From Eretmocerus hayati (Eukaryota; Arthropoda; Insecta; Hymenoptera; Aphelinidae), in contig CM056743.1 in the NCBI GenBank assembly GCA_029851415.1, positions 98,244,501-98,308,500 of the forward strand: a stretch of DNA of 64,000 nucleotides, in the 5' to 3' direction. Position numbers and translations under genes: made by a program. Of this stretch, positions 21,092 through 33,223 are shown in pieces (positions within the stretch are counted from its first letter, which is position 1; every line of letters begins with the position of its first letter). The notes under the pieces are model-generated. The model did not search any database. It had not been told where the DNA came from and saw only the letters and a list, made by a program, of their open reading frames with translations.

Positions 21092-21785
21092 TAGCTTGCT
21101 TACGCGACAACTCAAGGCTCTCTCTCTCTCCATTTTCAGTAGGCCCAAATAGTCGACCATCATTTCTGCACATCTTTTAAAATCGCTCGAGTTCTCGCAA
21201 ATACCTGCTAAGTCTGCCAGGGATTCTTCCAAAGGATTGGCATTCACGCTCAAGTGTTTGACTTTATTGAGAAGAGCCATGGTAAGTGGTAACGTTGTCA
21301 ATTTGTGAGAAGGAACATTAAAATGTTTCAAGTCGAGTATACGCCCAATGCCGTCAGGTAATGATTCTAGCGAGTTTTCTTGAACTTCAATACGAGTGAG
21401 GGAGATCATATTTGTTAAGAAATCCTGTAAAGATATCGTTGAAAATTATAAGAGAGTAATCAAAGGAAAAAATCCCGACAAACAAAATATATATTAAACT
21501 CACAGGAAGATACACTATTGAGTTTTTCTCGATTCTGATTTGAGTAAACTCTATAAGAGCCTGAAATTTTTCAAAGTATCATTATTACTTTGAAAATATA
21601 GTTCTATTGTAACTCAGTAAGAGCAATGTGATCAAGACATACCACGTCCGCAGGAACTTCTCTAAGGCTGTGAAAAGCCAGATTCAGAGTATTGTTTTCT
21701 ACCTTATCTTTCAGTTCAATGAATGTTAGACTTGTCGTATTCCCCGAAGCAAGAGTCTCTGACATTTCGTCGAATGCTCCAGGCT
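21092..21785 (-). CDS. LRRC59-like leucine-rich-repeat exons (three exons)
   Basis: Exons 21643-21785, 21504-21560 and 21092-21424 have GT-AG borders and compatible phases. The joined reading contains FIELKDKVENNTLNLAFHSL, REVPADV, FTQIRIEKNSIVYLPDFLTN, LTRIEVQENSLESLPDGIGR and NKVKHLSVNANPLEESLADL, then a Cys-containing cap and MERERAL. This order (LKDK start, about four LRRs, then NPL...C...C and a charged helix) is that of LRRC59, an ER-membrane protein linked to import and ribosomes in animals. LRR consensus positions are weaker than in typical LRRC59, and the coiled coil and membrane anchor expected after it are not seen, so this may be a diverged or partial paralogue. A Met in the first of these exons (MSETLASG...) could be an independent start. 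Confidence 0.6.
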
Positions 21786-24066
21786 CTGTAAAGTTAGAAG
21801 GAAGATAATACGAGATGTGACACAACTCTCGTGATATGAGTATTTCGATAAGTATGCATAGCAAAGTCGAATGAAAAAATACTGAGATGCTTTGGAGAGC
21901 CAACCCGAAAAGTGCCTCTACGTTTCCAACTTATAGCGTGAACGTTCCATTTCTTTCCTGGAAAATAAGCGCCAAGAGAAAGAAAATGTGCTCCCGAAAA
22001 CATCGATACGATGTTCCTGATTAATTCGGCGGGCCTTGCACAACACGCCAAAGGAGTTTTTGCACGGATTTCAATCAATAATGGCAGGCACCGAAGAAAT
22101 ATAATTGGGCTAAAACTCTGAGGAAGAACGAACTTTACGTACTCACTATCTGAAATTAGTTGGAAAATGTGCTCATTCTACACTCAATGTTTTATACCTC
22201 TTGAGGAATAACTATCTCATTTTATTCTAATTCTCATTCATTCTACAGTAAATTTGACTTCTTCCAATACTGCAATAATGAAGACATTGGCGAGGTGGCT
22301 ATTTTTAGTTGGCTCATTCATATAGCACAGTGATTCACTGATAGATAATCAAGAAATCCATATTGTGTCATTACTTTCATGAAAGTAATGACTGGTATAG
22401 TCTCATTTCCTCGCATCACCAGAGTCACTCCAAACCTCTCATTCTCTGTTCCAAATTCTTGATTTGACTATCACTTCATTTCATCTCTACCGAGACCTTT
22501 GTTCCAAGGCCTCCAAAACGAGCTGAAGTCCATCTGATTTCAACAAGTTGAAGTCGAGATATCTTAACTTTTACAAAAGAAGATTCTTTGCGAGTTTTCG
22601 ACAGTTTGTTTCTATTGTGGAAAACAGGCCTATTTCCATGAGATTATACGGGTTTTCCGTGGAATCGGGATATTTTGGCTCCCAGACCTCCAAATGAGAC
22701 GTACTCTAACTTATTTTGCAGTTTTTTGCCTCCTTTTGAATTTTTGGAATTGAATTGGTGGATTTTGATGGAATCGAGAACGAGTTTGAAAAAAGATCAT
22801 CGGGGAAAATTAGTAACACTGAACTTTTTTAGCAGTATGCGCGTTGTATAAGTTAGGAATTCAATTAGGTATGCAATCCTGCAAGGAACAGTTTCAAATT
22901 GAGGCAGAAAGTGAGCCAAGGTACGTTGATATTGGTTGCGCCAGTTTTTTGGCGTAATTTTTGCTGGCTCAGCAAAAAGAAGTCAAAAGCACCGAAATTC
23001 AGTTTCTTTGTTCTAAGAAATGCGCGGGTCATCCAGGACTGGTCCAAAGCGGTCGATTACTTTCATTCCAACGTGAAAAATATGAAAAAATGCGTCGCAA
23101 GGCCTACGGGTACGTACATTCAAGAGCTTGAGTGGGGGCAAGTTAGGCGCAGTTACCTTACTCAACGAATCCTAAGATCCTTCGAAGATCAAGGAACTTG
23201 TGATGAAGTTCATAATGAAAGCTTAATTTGTAGAAGGAGAAAGCATAACAAACATGAAGTGCAGCGAAGAGGATAACAGAAGTGTCAAAGATAGTTGCCG
23301 AGGGAGAGTAAAGAAGTACTTGAGAATCTGTCGACATGAGACATCACAAGACTTATGGTAACCACATTGTTGTGAGTGAGTTTAGAGCTCATCAGTGATG
23401 TTGCAAATGTTTCAATTTTCTCAGGACAGTTCTTGATAACATTGTTGTTGGCGTATGTTTTGTTCTGAGAAATGAAGAAGTGGAGCACGAGGAGAATATA
23501 TAACGATTTGGAATGCTTTGTAATATGTATCCAAGATGGGAATGGTATTCCACTGAAAATGGAACCAGGTCATACCCACCTTACTCTGTATATTCTTCAC
23601 AATGTAGAAAAAAGCTGAATATATCGACCAACTGCTACACAATTTCAGATCATCATCAGTATGTGCACTTATGAAGCTGTTTGTTGTTTTCAAGGAATTG
23701 TCTCCTCAAATATATTAAATAACATGCTGAGACTTTATGATACACACCACTACGAACTAATGTGGTTGTACACTTTTGAAGTGAGGAAAATTTGATTTTT
23801 GCATTCCAGAATTTGAGAAATAGTGATGAGCATCAATGCCAAGGATCTCAGCAATTTACATGCTATGAAACGCAAATCTCAGCTTTGACAATTTGACGAT
23901 ATACTTTGGAGGTCTTTGAGCTTTATTGCTTTTGGTTAGTGACACTTGTTGATTTAATAAGAATAATCTCGAGTTATGCTTATACTCGCGAATAGGACCA
24001 CATTTGCAATCGAACACTGTACAGAAAAGTGTTGATGCCAAGGAGAAATCAAATCTGGTTACTCAC
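21786..24066 (-). other. Proposed intron between Myb/SANT and LRR exons
   Basis: About 2.3 kb with a consensus donor (GTGAGT, minus strand, 24061-24066) and acceptor (TTTACAG). It holds only short uncharacteristic ORFs, including a 125-codon plus-strand frame at 22899-23276 with no recognised domain. Confidence 0.45.
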
Positions 24067-25335
24067 TGGCAAGGTTTACTTTACAGTCAGATGACCACGT
24101 GCTGACTTCTTTGGGAGACACAATGGAACAATCATCTGTTATGGAACTGTTGATGCTGCTACCACCGCTTGTACTTTTCTTCTCATTGGTGCAATAACTC
24201 TTCGGATAGAACTCTTGAGTGGTTGTTTGTGTGGTCATTTTGGCATCTAGCAATTCCTTGGCAGCCTCATCACCAACATTCTTCAAGTTTTCGAATTTTT
24301 TGAGTTTTGCCTCGCATGAATCCACTGAGAAGTTTTCTTTGCCTGCTTCTTTCAATAACTTGTACATTCTTTGTTCTTCAGCGGATAAATTTTTCACTCC
24401 TCTTGTCTTGGCTTCAGCAGCCACTCTGTCAAGAGCGCTAAGCCAACACTGTAATCAATACTGTGTGACTATACCATCAGAATGTTGAGTGATCTTTTCA
24501 TTCATTTTTTTTTCTTGGTTATACATACACTCAACAACTTCTCACTTGATTTATGGGTTTGACCGTTTTGCTGCATTTCAGTAACAAAATCAGACCAAAC
24601 TTGTTCTTCTTGTTTCGTGCCAGTGTAGAGGATCATACCATCATAATAGGCAGGATTATCGACCATGAAATCAATTATAAGCTTCTTCTCTGAAGGTAAG
24701 GATCTTTGTTATTTATCATCACTGCAATGAATATACAAGTGTATTCGTATAGTGTATCTTCCAAATTGATTTTCTAATCATCAACAGACAAGTTACCACA
24801 GTTATTTAGGATTGAATTTTCCCAAGAATTGGGAGCAGTGGAGCAAAATATAAAAGAGTAATTTAATAGGCAATGATGAAAGGAAAATTACAAGTCATTG
24901 AGAATGTACAGTATATTCCTACGTCGAGACATATGCATAGCAGCTGAGGAATTATGGGTGGGTTGACCGTGCCTTACAAATGGTACACATGAGATGAAAG
25001 CAGGTAAGAAACATCCTTCGTTCACCAAATAAGAGCATGGAAATTCAAATTAAAGTGGAGGCCAATTAAATTATCAAATTAGCTCCGATGGTTCTCAGGT
25101 ACCCAAGATAACACTGAGCACCAAATCTTTGCAGCTTATAGTAAATCATGTGAATAATCTACAATCAGGAAATGTTTGGACCAGTGAATCAGAACTCAAT
25201 TACAACATTCATTCATGCTAATGGTAAGTCCTATGGTCTATAACTTCATCAAACCCTCAGGATGTGATCATAGATTTGATGGAAATGTTGATAGTACTTC
25301 TTACTGTTGTTGCTACTTGTTGATTGAGAAGCCAT
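24067..25335 (-). CDS. Myb/SANT-like (zeste/MADF-type) DNA-binding domain gene, three exons
   Basis: Exon 1 (25305-25335) starts MASQSTSSNN; exon 2 (24529-24689) encodes KKLIIDFMVDNPAYYDGMIL and a WSDFVTEMQQNGQTHKSSEK stretch ending LLS; exon 3 (24067-24448) begins CWLSALDRVAAEAKTRG. The pattern of FM..P..., spaced Trp residues and K-rich third helix is that of Myb/SANT-like domains found in zeste-type proteins and in the accessory protein of PIF/Harbinger transposons. All three junctions have GT-AG and matching phases (1 and 0). Exon 3 ends in phase 1, which fits the acceptor of the first LRR exon at 21785, giving a Lys codon across the join. The role would be DNA binding in the nucleus, or a transposon accessory role. 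Confidence 0.55.
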
Positions 25336-28300
25336 CACGAGAAAAGATGATGTGCGTCCGGAGAACGCTCGGTGGATGACGAAGTCATGGAAGTTCGCTC
25401 AAAAAAGTACTATTCAATTGAATTTTCCGAATTTCCTTTGCTACGTAATTTATTTAATGCAATCTTCCGATAATTGAGTGCTCCAAAAATTGCATAAAAT
25501 AGCATTCGCGCCTCGATCATGAGGTTTCCCGCTTCCGAGCGATTATTTCAAGCCTCGCTTGTGGCTTAGGCCGAAAACCAGTCGCTCAGAAGCGAGCTAC
25601 AATCTCATAAAATCGGTTCGAAATCTTTTATTCCTGTTGATTTTAGAGTTGGATGATTGAGTCGTTCCGAATCATGATGGGACAAAGGAGAGAAAATCGT
25701 CTCTCCGATATTCTTCCAAGGTTTGTACCCGCCAGTAGAGTCCACGATTTTTCGACTTTCAATTTTCACTGACTTATAATTGCTCGAAAAGTATATCCTC
25801 CAGTGATCATCTTTCATGGCGATTGACCTCGCCACGGGCATTGATAATAATTTGCCCTTTCGGACGTGTCTCCCAAGATACAGTAGTTCGGTACATACAT
25901 GATTCAAATGAAATTGACTCGCAGTGTACAATTATTTTTTGTCTCGATTAAGTACTGTTAAAAGCACCTCTGCAATCGAAATTACGATCGAAGGTCTTGT
26001 GACGAATTGCACTAAAATTCCAGTGTTTCGATGAATAAATGAATGAATACCAATTTTTATGGTTCAGTGACCGTATAATGGAGCTTGATCGAAGAAATCT
26101 GTGAAATTTGAATTAAATGAGAACTTCTCGTGATCCTCATGGCACCCAGGCTGTGGTACAGTATAGCTCTAATCACCGAAGAATCACAATCCGCGAATTC
26201 TGCTCTGCTTCTTCGTTGTCTATTAATGTATATCGAACAATACAATCATAGACACACACCATCAAAATTGTAACTCGTTTTGAAGAGTATTCCTAATTCA
26301 TTATGATCTCATATGTTATCTTCATGCCATTGTGATACCCTTCTGTAAAGACATGTATATATAGCCACAGGCATGGGAGATGCATATGTGTCCGTGTGTG
26401 TTTACGAAGAACATAACTTGGGCTCAGCGCGCCGATTAGATAAGAACGCACGCTATAGGTATACTCAAACCACGAGCGGGCGTGCGTCGTTTAGCCAAGC
26501 CGAAGCCCAACTCAACGCGCGAAAAGATGACTTCGTCATCAAATATAACAAGTAGTTCATTTCGCTCAATTTTGATGAGATGAAGGAATATCTTCATCAG
26601 ATTGAATGAGTGACGGTGGAGGTAAAAAAGCACAAACTTTTCATCAGAATAATCAAGACCCACTCTAGCTAGAAACCTATATATCGTGATAGTTACCTTC
26701 TTCAACGCTGTGTTGAGAGTCATCGTCAAAATTACTCATTTTAACGATAGACTACACAATCGTTACAGCAAAGAGCACCGAGAGATGAATCAAGCACGCT
26801 AGCACGCCGTGTCGTTACACGGATAGGTTATTAATTTTTTGCACGGTCGTTGCCGGCCAGGCATGGAGCAGGCTAGCCAACCTAATGAAGAGGCGACTTC
26901 AGTTCGAACATATTTCGAATCAATCAATCCCGTATCAGATATTGTTCTTAGGCCAATATATTATGAGGCTTTGATTAGTGCTCTGCGCGAATGCTCATTT
27001 GAAAATTCTGAGGGAATTTGTAAAACAAAAAGTATTTGTAGCTGCATGGGACGAATATCAAATATTACCCTTCCCATCCTAATGATATCGTGTTTACAAA
27101 AACGATGCGATTGTCATAACCTCATTCTATTTTCATTCCAGTGCTCTTTGAAATCGGGGATTTTTTTAGCGCATATGCGTAAGTTAGCCTCCTGGAAAAG
27201 ATACGATCTAGGAATCTCTATCTACGAACTCGAGAACAGATTTTCATTTCGTGCTAGTTTCGCTTATGGTGATGTGGATCGTGATGTGGGTTTCTGATTA
27301 TTGTAACAGTGCCAAGCAAGCAGGCAATCTCTTATCTTCAGTCTGTTAAAACATGCTTTTGAAAGATCAAGTCACAGTAAGGCTTCAATTTTTTCAAGGC
27401 AAAATTCTCAAAAATACGGTGGAGGTATTCGCTCCGCTCAAGTTGTCTAAGGGCGCCTCTCATGACCGAGCAGGGCATCAAACAACGGGAGCACGCGTGC
27501 ACGGCTCCACATACATGCACACGAACAAGCACGTTGAGCCTTGAAACATCACAGCATATACAATTGCTCCAGCAAACATCTAATTCATTGACAAACTCAG
27601 CATACTACCCCAAGCATTGCACTCTGATTACACTTTTATCGCCGAAAGATACACTACAGGTCGAGTCACCGACACTGTACATTCGGAACTCTAGTATAGT
27701 GATTGGCTTATCGACGGAGTTATGATGTTGATCGTATGAGAAGTATTCAGATAGTATCAGCAGACGCCAGTCGACTCGGGGGCTCTATACCTATATCTAT
27801 ACCTATATATACGACTCGCCACGGCTGCCCCTGTCGCTGGCCCCCGTGTTTTCTCGTGACATTTGGCCACCATGTGCGCTACGAACAGAATTTTTGCCGA
27901 CAAAAAATGGCGAGCTGAGCGAATAGATCACACCTGCTATGACTATTGCACAATAAAGCATCGGACTTTAGAGGAAGCATTCGTCTTCTAAGAATAGAGG
28001 AGTTTCATGGATAGGTGATCGACAAATATCGAAGAACTCTTCATGGCTTGCTGTGAGTTTTGAGGTGCAGTCATGCTTGGATAGTTGCAGGTAAGCCGTT
28101 TCAGAATACGAGAATACATGGAGAGACTTCACTCAGACTAATATACATGGATAATACACTCCACAAAGAAATAGTTGACGCAATCAAATTTTCAATCATG
28201 TTTGGTTATATTGAATCTCACCCTTCTTCTATGGCCCGTCAGAGACTTATATCATCCTGCTGTATTGCTGATACCATTACCATCAACACTTGATCTATAC

Positions 28301-28516
28301 AAAGCTCCAAATCAATATCACTCATGTATGAAAAGTTAATCCAGATCACGTTCATGATTTTCAGGGTTCGCTCGACTAATAAGAATCACTATGCCATGTC
28401 TCAATGAGTATCAGCATAATTGTATAATGTGAATTATATCAGACCTCGAAGCTCCTGGAGTATGCAGTATGGATTCATTTTGATTATACGTACTCATTCA
28501 GCGTTAGCTTGCTTAC
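25336..28516. other. Intergenic stretch between the two Myb/SANT copies
   Basis: Contains a 91-bp palindromic repeat (25518-25608) and a 152-codon plus-strand ORF at 26839-27297 (MEQASQPNEEATSVRTYFES inside it) that is long for chance but has no recognised domain; it could be a first exon. Short AC- and AT-rich tracts are also present. Nothing else can be supported. Confidence 0.35.
25518..25608 (-). repeat. ~90-bp palindromic repeat, copy 1
   Basis: Ends are the inverted pair ATGAGGTT...AACCTCAT with inner complementary blocks (CGCTTC.GAGCGA). Two relatives are at 29840-29929 and 49482-49572. Confidence 0.65.
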
Positions 28517-29404
28517 ATGTCCAAATCCAAAATTTTCTTCAAGAAAAGTTGGCAATGCAAAATTTTTGAATAGATTGCATATGGTTTTCTCCTCATCTGT
28601 TAGAGTTTCAGTCATTGGTTCGTTCCCTGTTTCCTTTTTTTGATTCCTGTAATCTGGCAACTTTTCTTTCGCACTCAGTCTTTTTGCTGTCCATGCCTGT
28701 GAGTAAAAATCATTAGTGGTCTCGATGAGTTATTCATAGGTTGAAGCAGCTTACAAGCTGGTATAGTGTAGTCAAATGCTCCCAACACACAATAACACAG
28801 TTCCATCATAGTTGAACCAACTTAAGTAATGTGACAGAAGTTGACGGACCATGCAGAAATTTTTATTTGGATCGATTGGACAGATTGTCTATCTTTCTTT
28901 CAAATTTTTACAACTCAAGTCAAGAATGAAGTTGAAAAGAAGAAAATCAGAAATTTGTGAAGGAGATGGCTCAGTTCAGTTCAACAGAAATTGTAACAGA
29001 TTGTTAATCCAGATGCGAGCATATGGATTAGAACAATCCACCATCATATCCGCTGCTAGCACATTCATTTTGGAACTGACGTGAATACGTCGTTAAAGCC
29101 TCGGTCATGCATTTCTTTCATCATGATTAGTTATATGTATGCGCATACAACCGAGACTTAGTTTGGTAGATTGCAGGATTCTTACAAATGGGGAGTATCA
29201 TATACATACACTCAAGAGTCGCTCAATAGTCATCGCAGGCCCAGCACAGTTCACATCTTGGAGCAATCTATCTAATAGTTGTCTATACACGATTTTTCCA
29301 TTCGGGCCTAGATTGGTTTGATGCCCTTTTCCGACTTCGGGATGATCGAACATGAATCTGACTACAATTTTTTCTTGTGTGCGATTGAACATCTTTGGAC
29401 ACAA
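28517..29404 (-). CDS. Second Myb/SANT-like gene copy, two exons visible
   Basis: Exon 29210-29404 encodes FNRTQEKIVVRFMFDHPEVG and ends ...ERLLS at a GTATGT donor. Exon 28517-28696 begins AWTAKRLSAKEKLPDYRNQK after a TCACAG acceptor, and is exactly 60 codons to a GTAAGC donor. The exon join after LLS, the donor sequence and the following Trp are the same as in the copy at 24067-25335, so these are duplicates. No LRR exons are seen downstream of this copy. It lies divergently next to the Harbinger transposase on the plus strand, the arrangement expected for a two-gene Harbinger transposon. A 3' exon must follow because 28517 is an exon end without a stop. Confidence 0.5.
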
Positions 29405-29839
29405 TCATTTTGAGTGCAAAAACGAGTGCAACCACTCATAAACATGAATAGAACTATCAAGGTTAGGAATTATGATTCCTGCACTCCTTACAATGTTGTG
29501 TTACTAATCTATACTCGGAATTACGACAAGGGTCGTTATTATGAAGCTTTCCAGTGAAAATCAAACCAGCCAGCTCAAATGAGAAAGAAGTCACAACTGT
29601 CCGAAATACTCCTACAATTCATCCGTCTTACACGATTGTTTCCTTTTTTTCTCACGGTTGTGAATAGTCAAAATACAATTTTTTACGCAGGATATATCCT
29701 ATTAGCGTTATTTGAGAATCTAGTTTTGTTTGTCCCTTAAAGACCTATAAAACATTGCTTTACAAATTATTCGATTGGATGTATTCTATTGAAAATTTGA
29801 ATCTCAAATAAGCTAAAATGGTAGATTAGCCCCGAGAGT

Positions 29840-29929
29840 ACGAGGTTGTAGGCCGCTTCTGACCGATTTGTCTTCGGCCCGAGCCGCAGGCGAGGGTCGA
29901 AATAATCGCTTGGAAGCGGGAAACCTCAT
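29840..29929 (+). repeat. ~90-bp palindromic repeat, copy 2
   Basis: Contains TCGGCCCGAGCCGCAGGCGA and ends AACCTCAT; same family as 25518-25608 and 49482-49572. Confidence 0.65.
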
Positions 29930-30251
29930 AATCCAGTCTTAATTCCTTGCAGTGGGATTTCCCGTCAAAAGAGCTACTGGAACCTGCATTCGAGCCATTT
30001 TGGGGTGGATTTCTATCTCAATGTACTGTCACCTCAGTCCACCTCAGTACAAACGTCGTACTCGAGACGTTTTTTAGTCCAAGCTGGGATGGAAAAGCGT
30101 GTTGTTATTCACCGTGTTTTCTAACCTTTTGCATCGATGCGATTAAATATTAGGGGTTTTTATGAACTGATTCCAATTTGAGACATTTGATTTCTCAAAT
30201 GTCCCCTATTATACCATGAGTAGCAGAAGTTGATTTTTTCAATTTTAGGTG

Positions 30252-30389
30252 AATACCGCGAGCCGGGGTGCGTATTCGCGACAAGTGCTTTTTCCTCAGC
30301 AAGCCGCTATCTTTGGCAAGCCGCGCAAAGATGGTGGCGTGCTGAGGAAACGCGCATATATGCAAACACGCGCCCCGGCTCGCGGTATT
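30252..30389. repeat. 138-bp hairpin-forming inverted repeat
   Basis: Outer arms AATACCGCGAGCCGGGG and the complement form a strong stem. Inner arms (GTTTCCTCAGCA-like and the complement) continue it with mismatches. No coding potential; MITE-like or hairpin-RNA-like. Confidence 0.7.
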
Positions 30390-30432
30390 TGCCTATGTTC
30401 GGAAGAAATCGACCTCTCTCAAGTGTGCACTC

Positions 30433-30558
30433 GGGAGGAAGGTGAACTGCAGTGCATCGGGATCTACTGTCTCACTCGCACTCATGAGTTGGGGTACCAT
30501 AATCTATGAGTGCGAGTGAGACAGTAGATCTCGATGCACTGCAGTTCACCTTCCTCCC
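30433..30558. repeat. Near-perfect 53-bp inverted repeat with 20-nt loop
   Basis: Arms 30433-30485 and 30506-30558 are complementary at 52 of 53 positions. This is 44 bp from the preceding hairpin. The length and near-perfect match fit a very young inverted duplication or a hairpin-RNA source. Confidence 0.85.
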
Positions 30559-32332
30559 CAGTGTACAAGGAGAGCTATGATAACATTTTTTGTGAATTAT
30601 CAAGAAATCTACTGAATTTTTCTCAAAAAAATTCTCGATAAAATGTGTTTCTTTCGAGTAATGGAGGGATCACTGTTGACATCCGTCCAAAAGTGATCCA
30701 TTTTCGACTTTTTTTCAAGAACGGCCTAGAATGCGATTCTGATTCTTGACAAAAAAATGGTCGTCTAAGTGCACAGGAACACATTGCACGGGAATTTGGG
30801 GAGATTTTGTTGACCAAATATAAACGTAGTTCAAGGCTTTCGTGCCTTTTCCATCGACTTCGAGAATGTGTCAAGATGAATATTGATTAATATGATTTTA
30901 TGATTGGTTTCACACGATATGATTCGTGATTTGTCACCTGTTGATACTTATACTCGATACATTTGCATGTCTTCGTCTTGGTGATGTCCAAATATTGATA
31001 ATTATTCCATGGTATTCCAACACTTGATACTCCACTCAAGAGGAAGGAGGGCGCTCTGTCGTGCGCAGCAGGTAGTACAACAGCACTTAACTCGACAACA
31101 GCAACCGCAACAACAACTCTCACAGCGGTTGATTCAACTGCAGGAACTTGAGGCGCACAGAGTGCGGGAACAAAGAAAAAGGCAGTTGCGTAAAGAGAGT
31201 CTATTAAAATTTGTCTTGAGGGATATATCCAATCCAGGTTTCTAGAATAGAGTCATTCCATCAATACCTATAGGTCTGTCACTTGCACATCTCTGCTTGA
31301 ACTTTATGGGATATTGTCTCAGATTCATCAAAAGAAAATGTGATCAGTCACAATTTTTAAGCATTCTTTCAAATGTGTCGAGCGACTTAATTAATATTCA
31401 ATTAATAATACTTTTGACAATTCTAATATTCTTCAGGTTAACTCCAAAAAACGGCCAGAAAATTAGTTCATTCGATCGCTAAAGATGTTGAGCCGAAAAG
31501 CGACAGCAACGGTGCCATTCCTTCTCACTTGAGAGTGTTTATATTCTCCAGGTTTGTGCTCAAGGGTCTTATCAATTGGACCTGAGCAAAAACTATAAAC
31601 ATCCTTGTTCACAAGCATCGATCAGTAGAATAATAGACAAAGTAACTGATGCTTTGATTAAACATGCGGAGAAGTTCATCAATTTCCCAAAATCGCGAGA
31701 AAGAAGAGTCGCTACTGAAAAGAGGTATTCCACTCGAATCCAATCTCTGTTTCCTAGAATATTGAAGAGTACAAGAATAAGTACTCAATGATCCATTTAA
31801 TTGCCAGGTGCAGAGAGGTCGGGGCAAGTGAAGGAACGTTAGGGTTTGTTGATTGCACTCTGGTCCACCTGTCACGGCCATGTACCGAAGAAGAGGCATA
31901 CTACAACCACCGTCATGGATGTCATTATATTTCATGTGAAGTTGTGAATGTATTAGTTGAGACGCCAATACTTTACTAGGAAGGTGACTTAAATTGCTGC
32001 TTTATTAGGTTTGTGATGGTGATTACTTAGTCCTCAGTTTGGATCCGTTCCCTGGATCCAATGCTGATCCGTTTCTGTAGAAGCACAGTGAAGCTCGAGT
32101 GACATTAGAGAGGACCCGTCTTCATCCTCGGATTTTTAGCGAAGAAGAGAAATATTACGTTCTGGGTATGGCACAAATTCACCTCATTCTACTGCATATT
32201 ATTCAGCCCGTAATGCTATTTTTGATCGACACGGCGTAAGCTCAACCATTTATAGTTTTTCAATAGTTGCAGACACTTTTTTGATCAAATTATTGAGTTA
32301 GCGCGCTTCGCAATGGAATTTCCAATGATTTG

Positions 32333-32488
32333 AGCTCTTTCACGTCTCAAAAATCTCGATATTCATTGAATGTTTTGAAGAACTGCAATCTCCTCGCCGC
32401 TGTTGCATCATAGAAACCACGCGACCATGCACGTTTGCTATTCTTCAAACCATTCAAAAAATATCGCGAGTTTTGAGATGCGACGAAG
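32333..32488. mobile_element. ~155-bp MITE nested in the left foldback arm
   Basis: Arms such as ATTGAATGTTTTGAAGAA and its near-complement fold into one long hairpin. GAGCTC/GAAGCTC-like sequences flank it. The right arm of the host element lacks it at the matching place. Confidence 0.6.
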
Positions 32489-32489
32489 C

Positions 32490-32873
32490 TCATATCGTCG
32501 CCCCCGAAGAAGAAAAACACTTGCATACTATCAAGCAACGAAGACTAACACTTGCGTGTTAGTCACCGACAAAAAGTAACACGATATGTATCAAGCGTCG
32601 AAGAGTAGCGCTTCTCCCGTACCCGCCTCGAAAAATAACACTTGGTTGTGATCACCGCCGAAAAGTAACGTTTGTCGGATGCCCGGACGAAGAAAAACAC
32701 CTCCCGTAAGCCCGGACGAAAAGAAACACCTGCCGGATGCCCCGACGAAAAAAAACACCTGCTGTATGCCCCGACAAAAAAAAAACACCTGCCGTATGCC
32801 CAGACGAAGAAAAACACCTACCGTGAGCCCCGACGAAAAAAAAACACCTCTCATTATCGTTCGGCAAAGAGAA
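32490..32873. repeat. Array of ~29-bp units, left arm
   Basis: At least six regular units near 32682-32855 of the type GCCCCGACGAAAAAAAACAC followed by CTGCCGTAT, and more degenerate units upstream. All frames give a Lys/Arg/Pro-rich repeat that is not a real protein. Confidence 0.85.
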
Positions 32874-33045
32874 CATCTGGGGGTTTTTTTATACTGTTAG
32901 GAGGCGCTCCAACTCATATTTGAAGGAAGAATTATGTCTGGGCGTTGCAGCAGCAGAGAGCATCATCACCTCTGCCCCAAGCCAAGAACGTCTCGTAAAT
33001 ATCACCCATTGCATGATTCTTACTGCTGACATTCGTCAAAACTAT

Positions 33046-33068
<23 letters not shown>
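33046..33068. repeat. (TC)n tract at the 3' end of R1-clade copy 4
   Basis: About 11 TC units, followed by a run of 28 T which is the element's poly(A) tail on the minus strand. Confidence 0.95.
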
Positions 33069-33098
<30 letters not shown>

Positions 33099-33223
33099 GT
33101 GGTTAGAGGGCAAAATCTGCCTCAGGATCCCTCGGATCCGTCCCCAGACACCGGACTGGTTCAGCTTACGCGGACTACGCATAGCCCACGCAGGCCATAC
33201 CAGGCGGGACACGGGTTTGGGTG

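Noticed and set aside
26839..27297. 152-codon plus-strand ORF as a gene
   Set aside because: No recognisable domain, and the second half looks like intron-type sequence; kept only as a remark.
32490..32873. CRISPR-like array
   Set aside because: Units of ~29 bp are contiguous without spacers, lie in a eukaryotic foldback element and have an inverted partner at 37080-37530.
32672..32923. Lys/Arg/Pro-rich repeat proteins in several frames
   Set aside because: All frames of the tandem array are open for the same reason; no start context or conservation pattern supports a protein.
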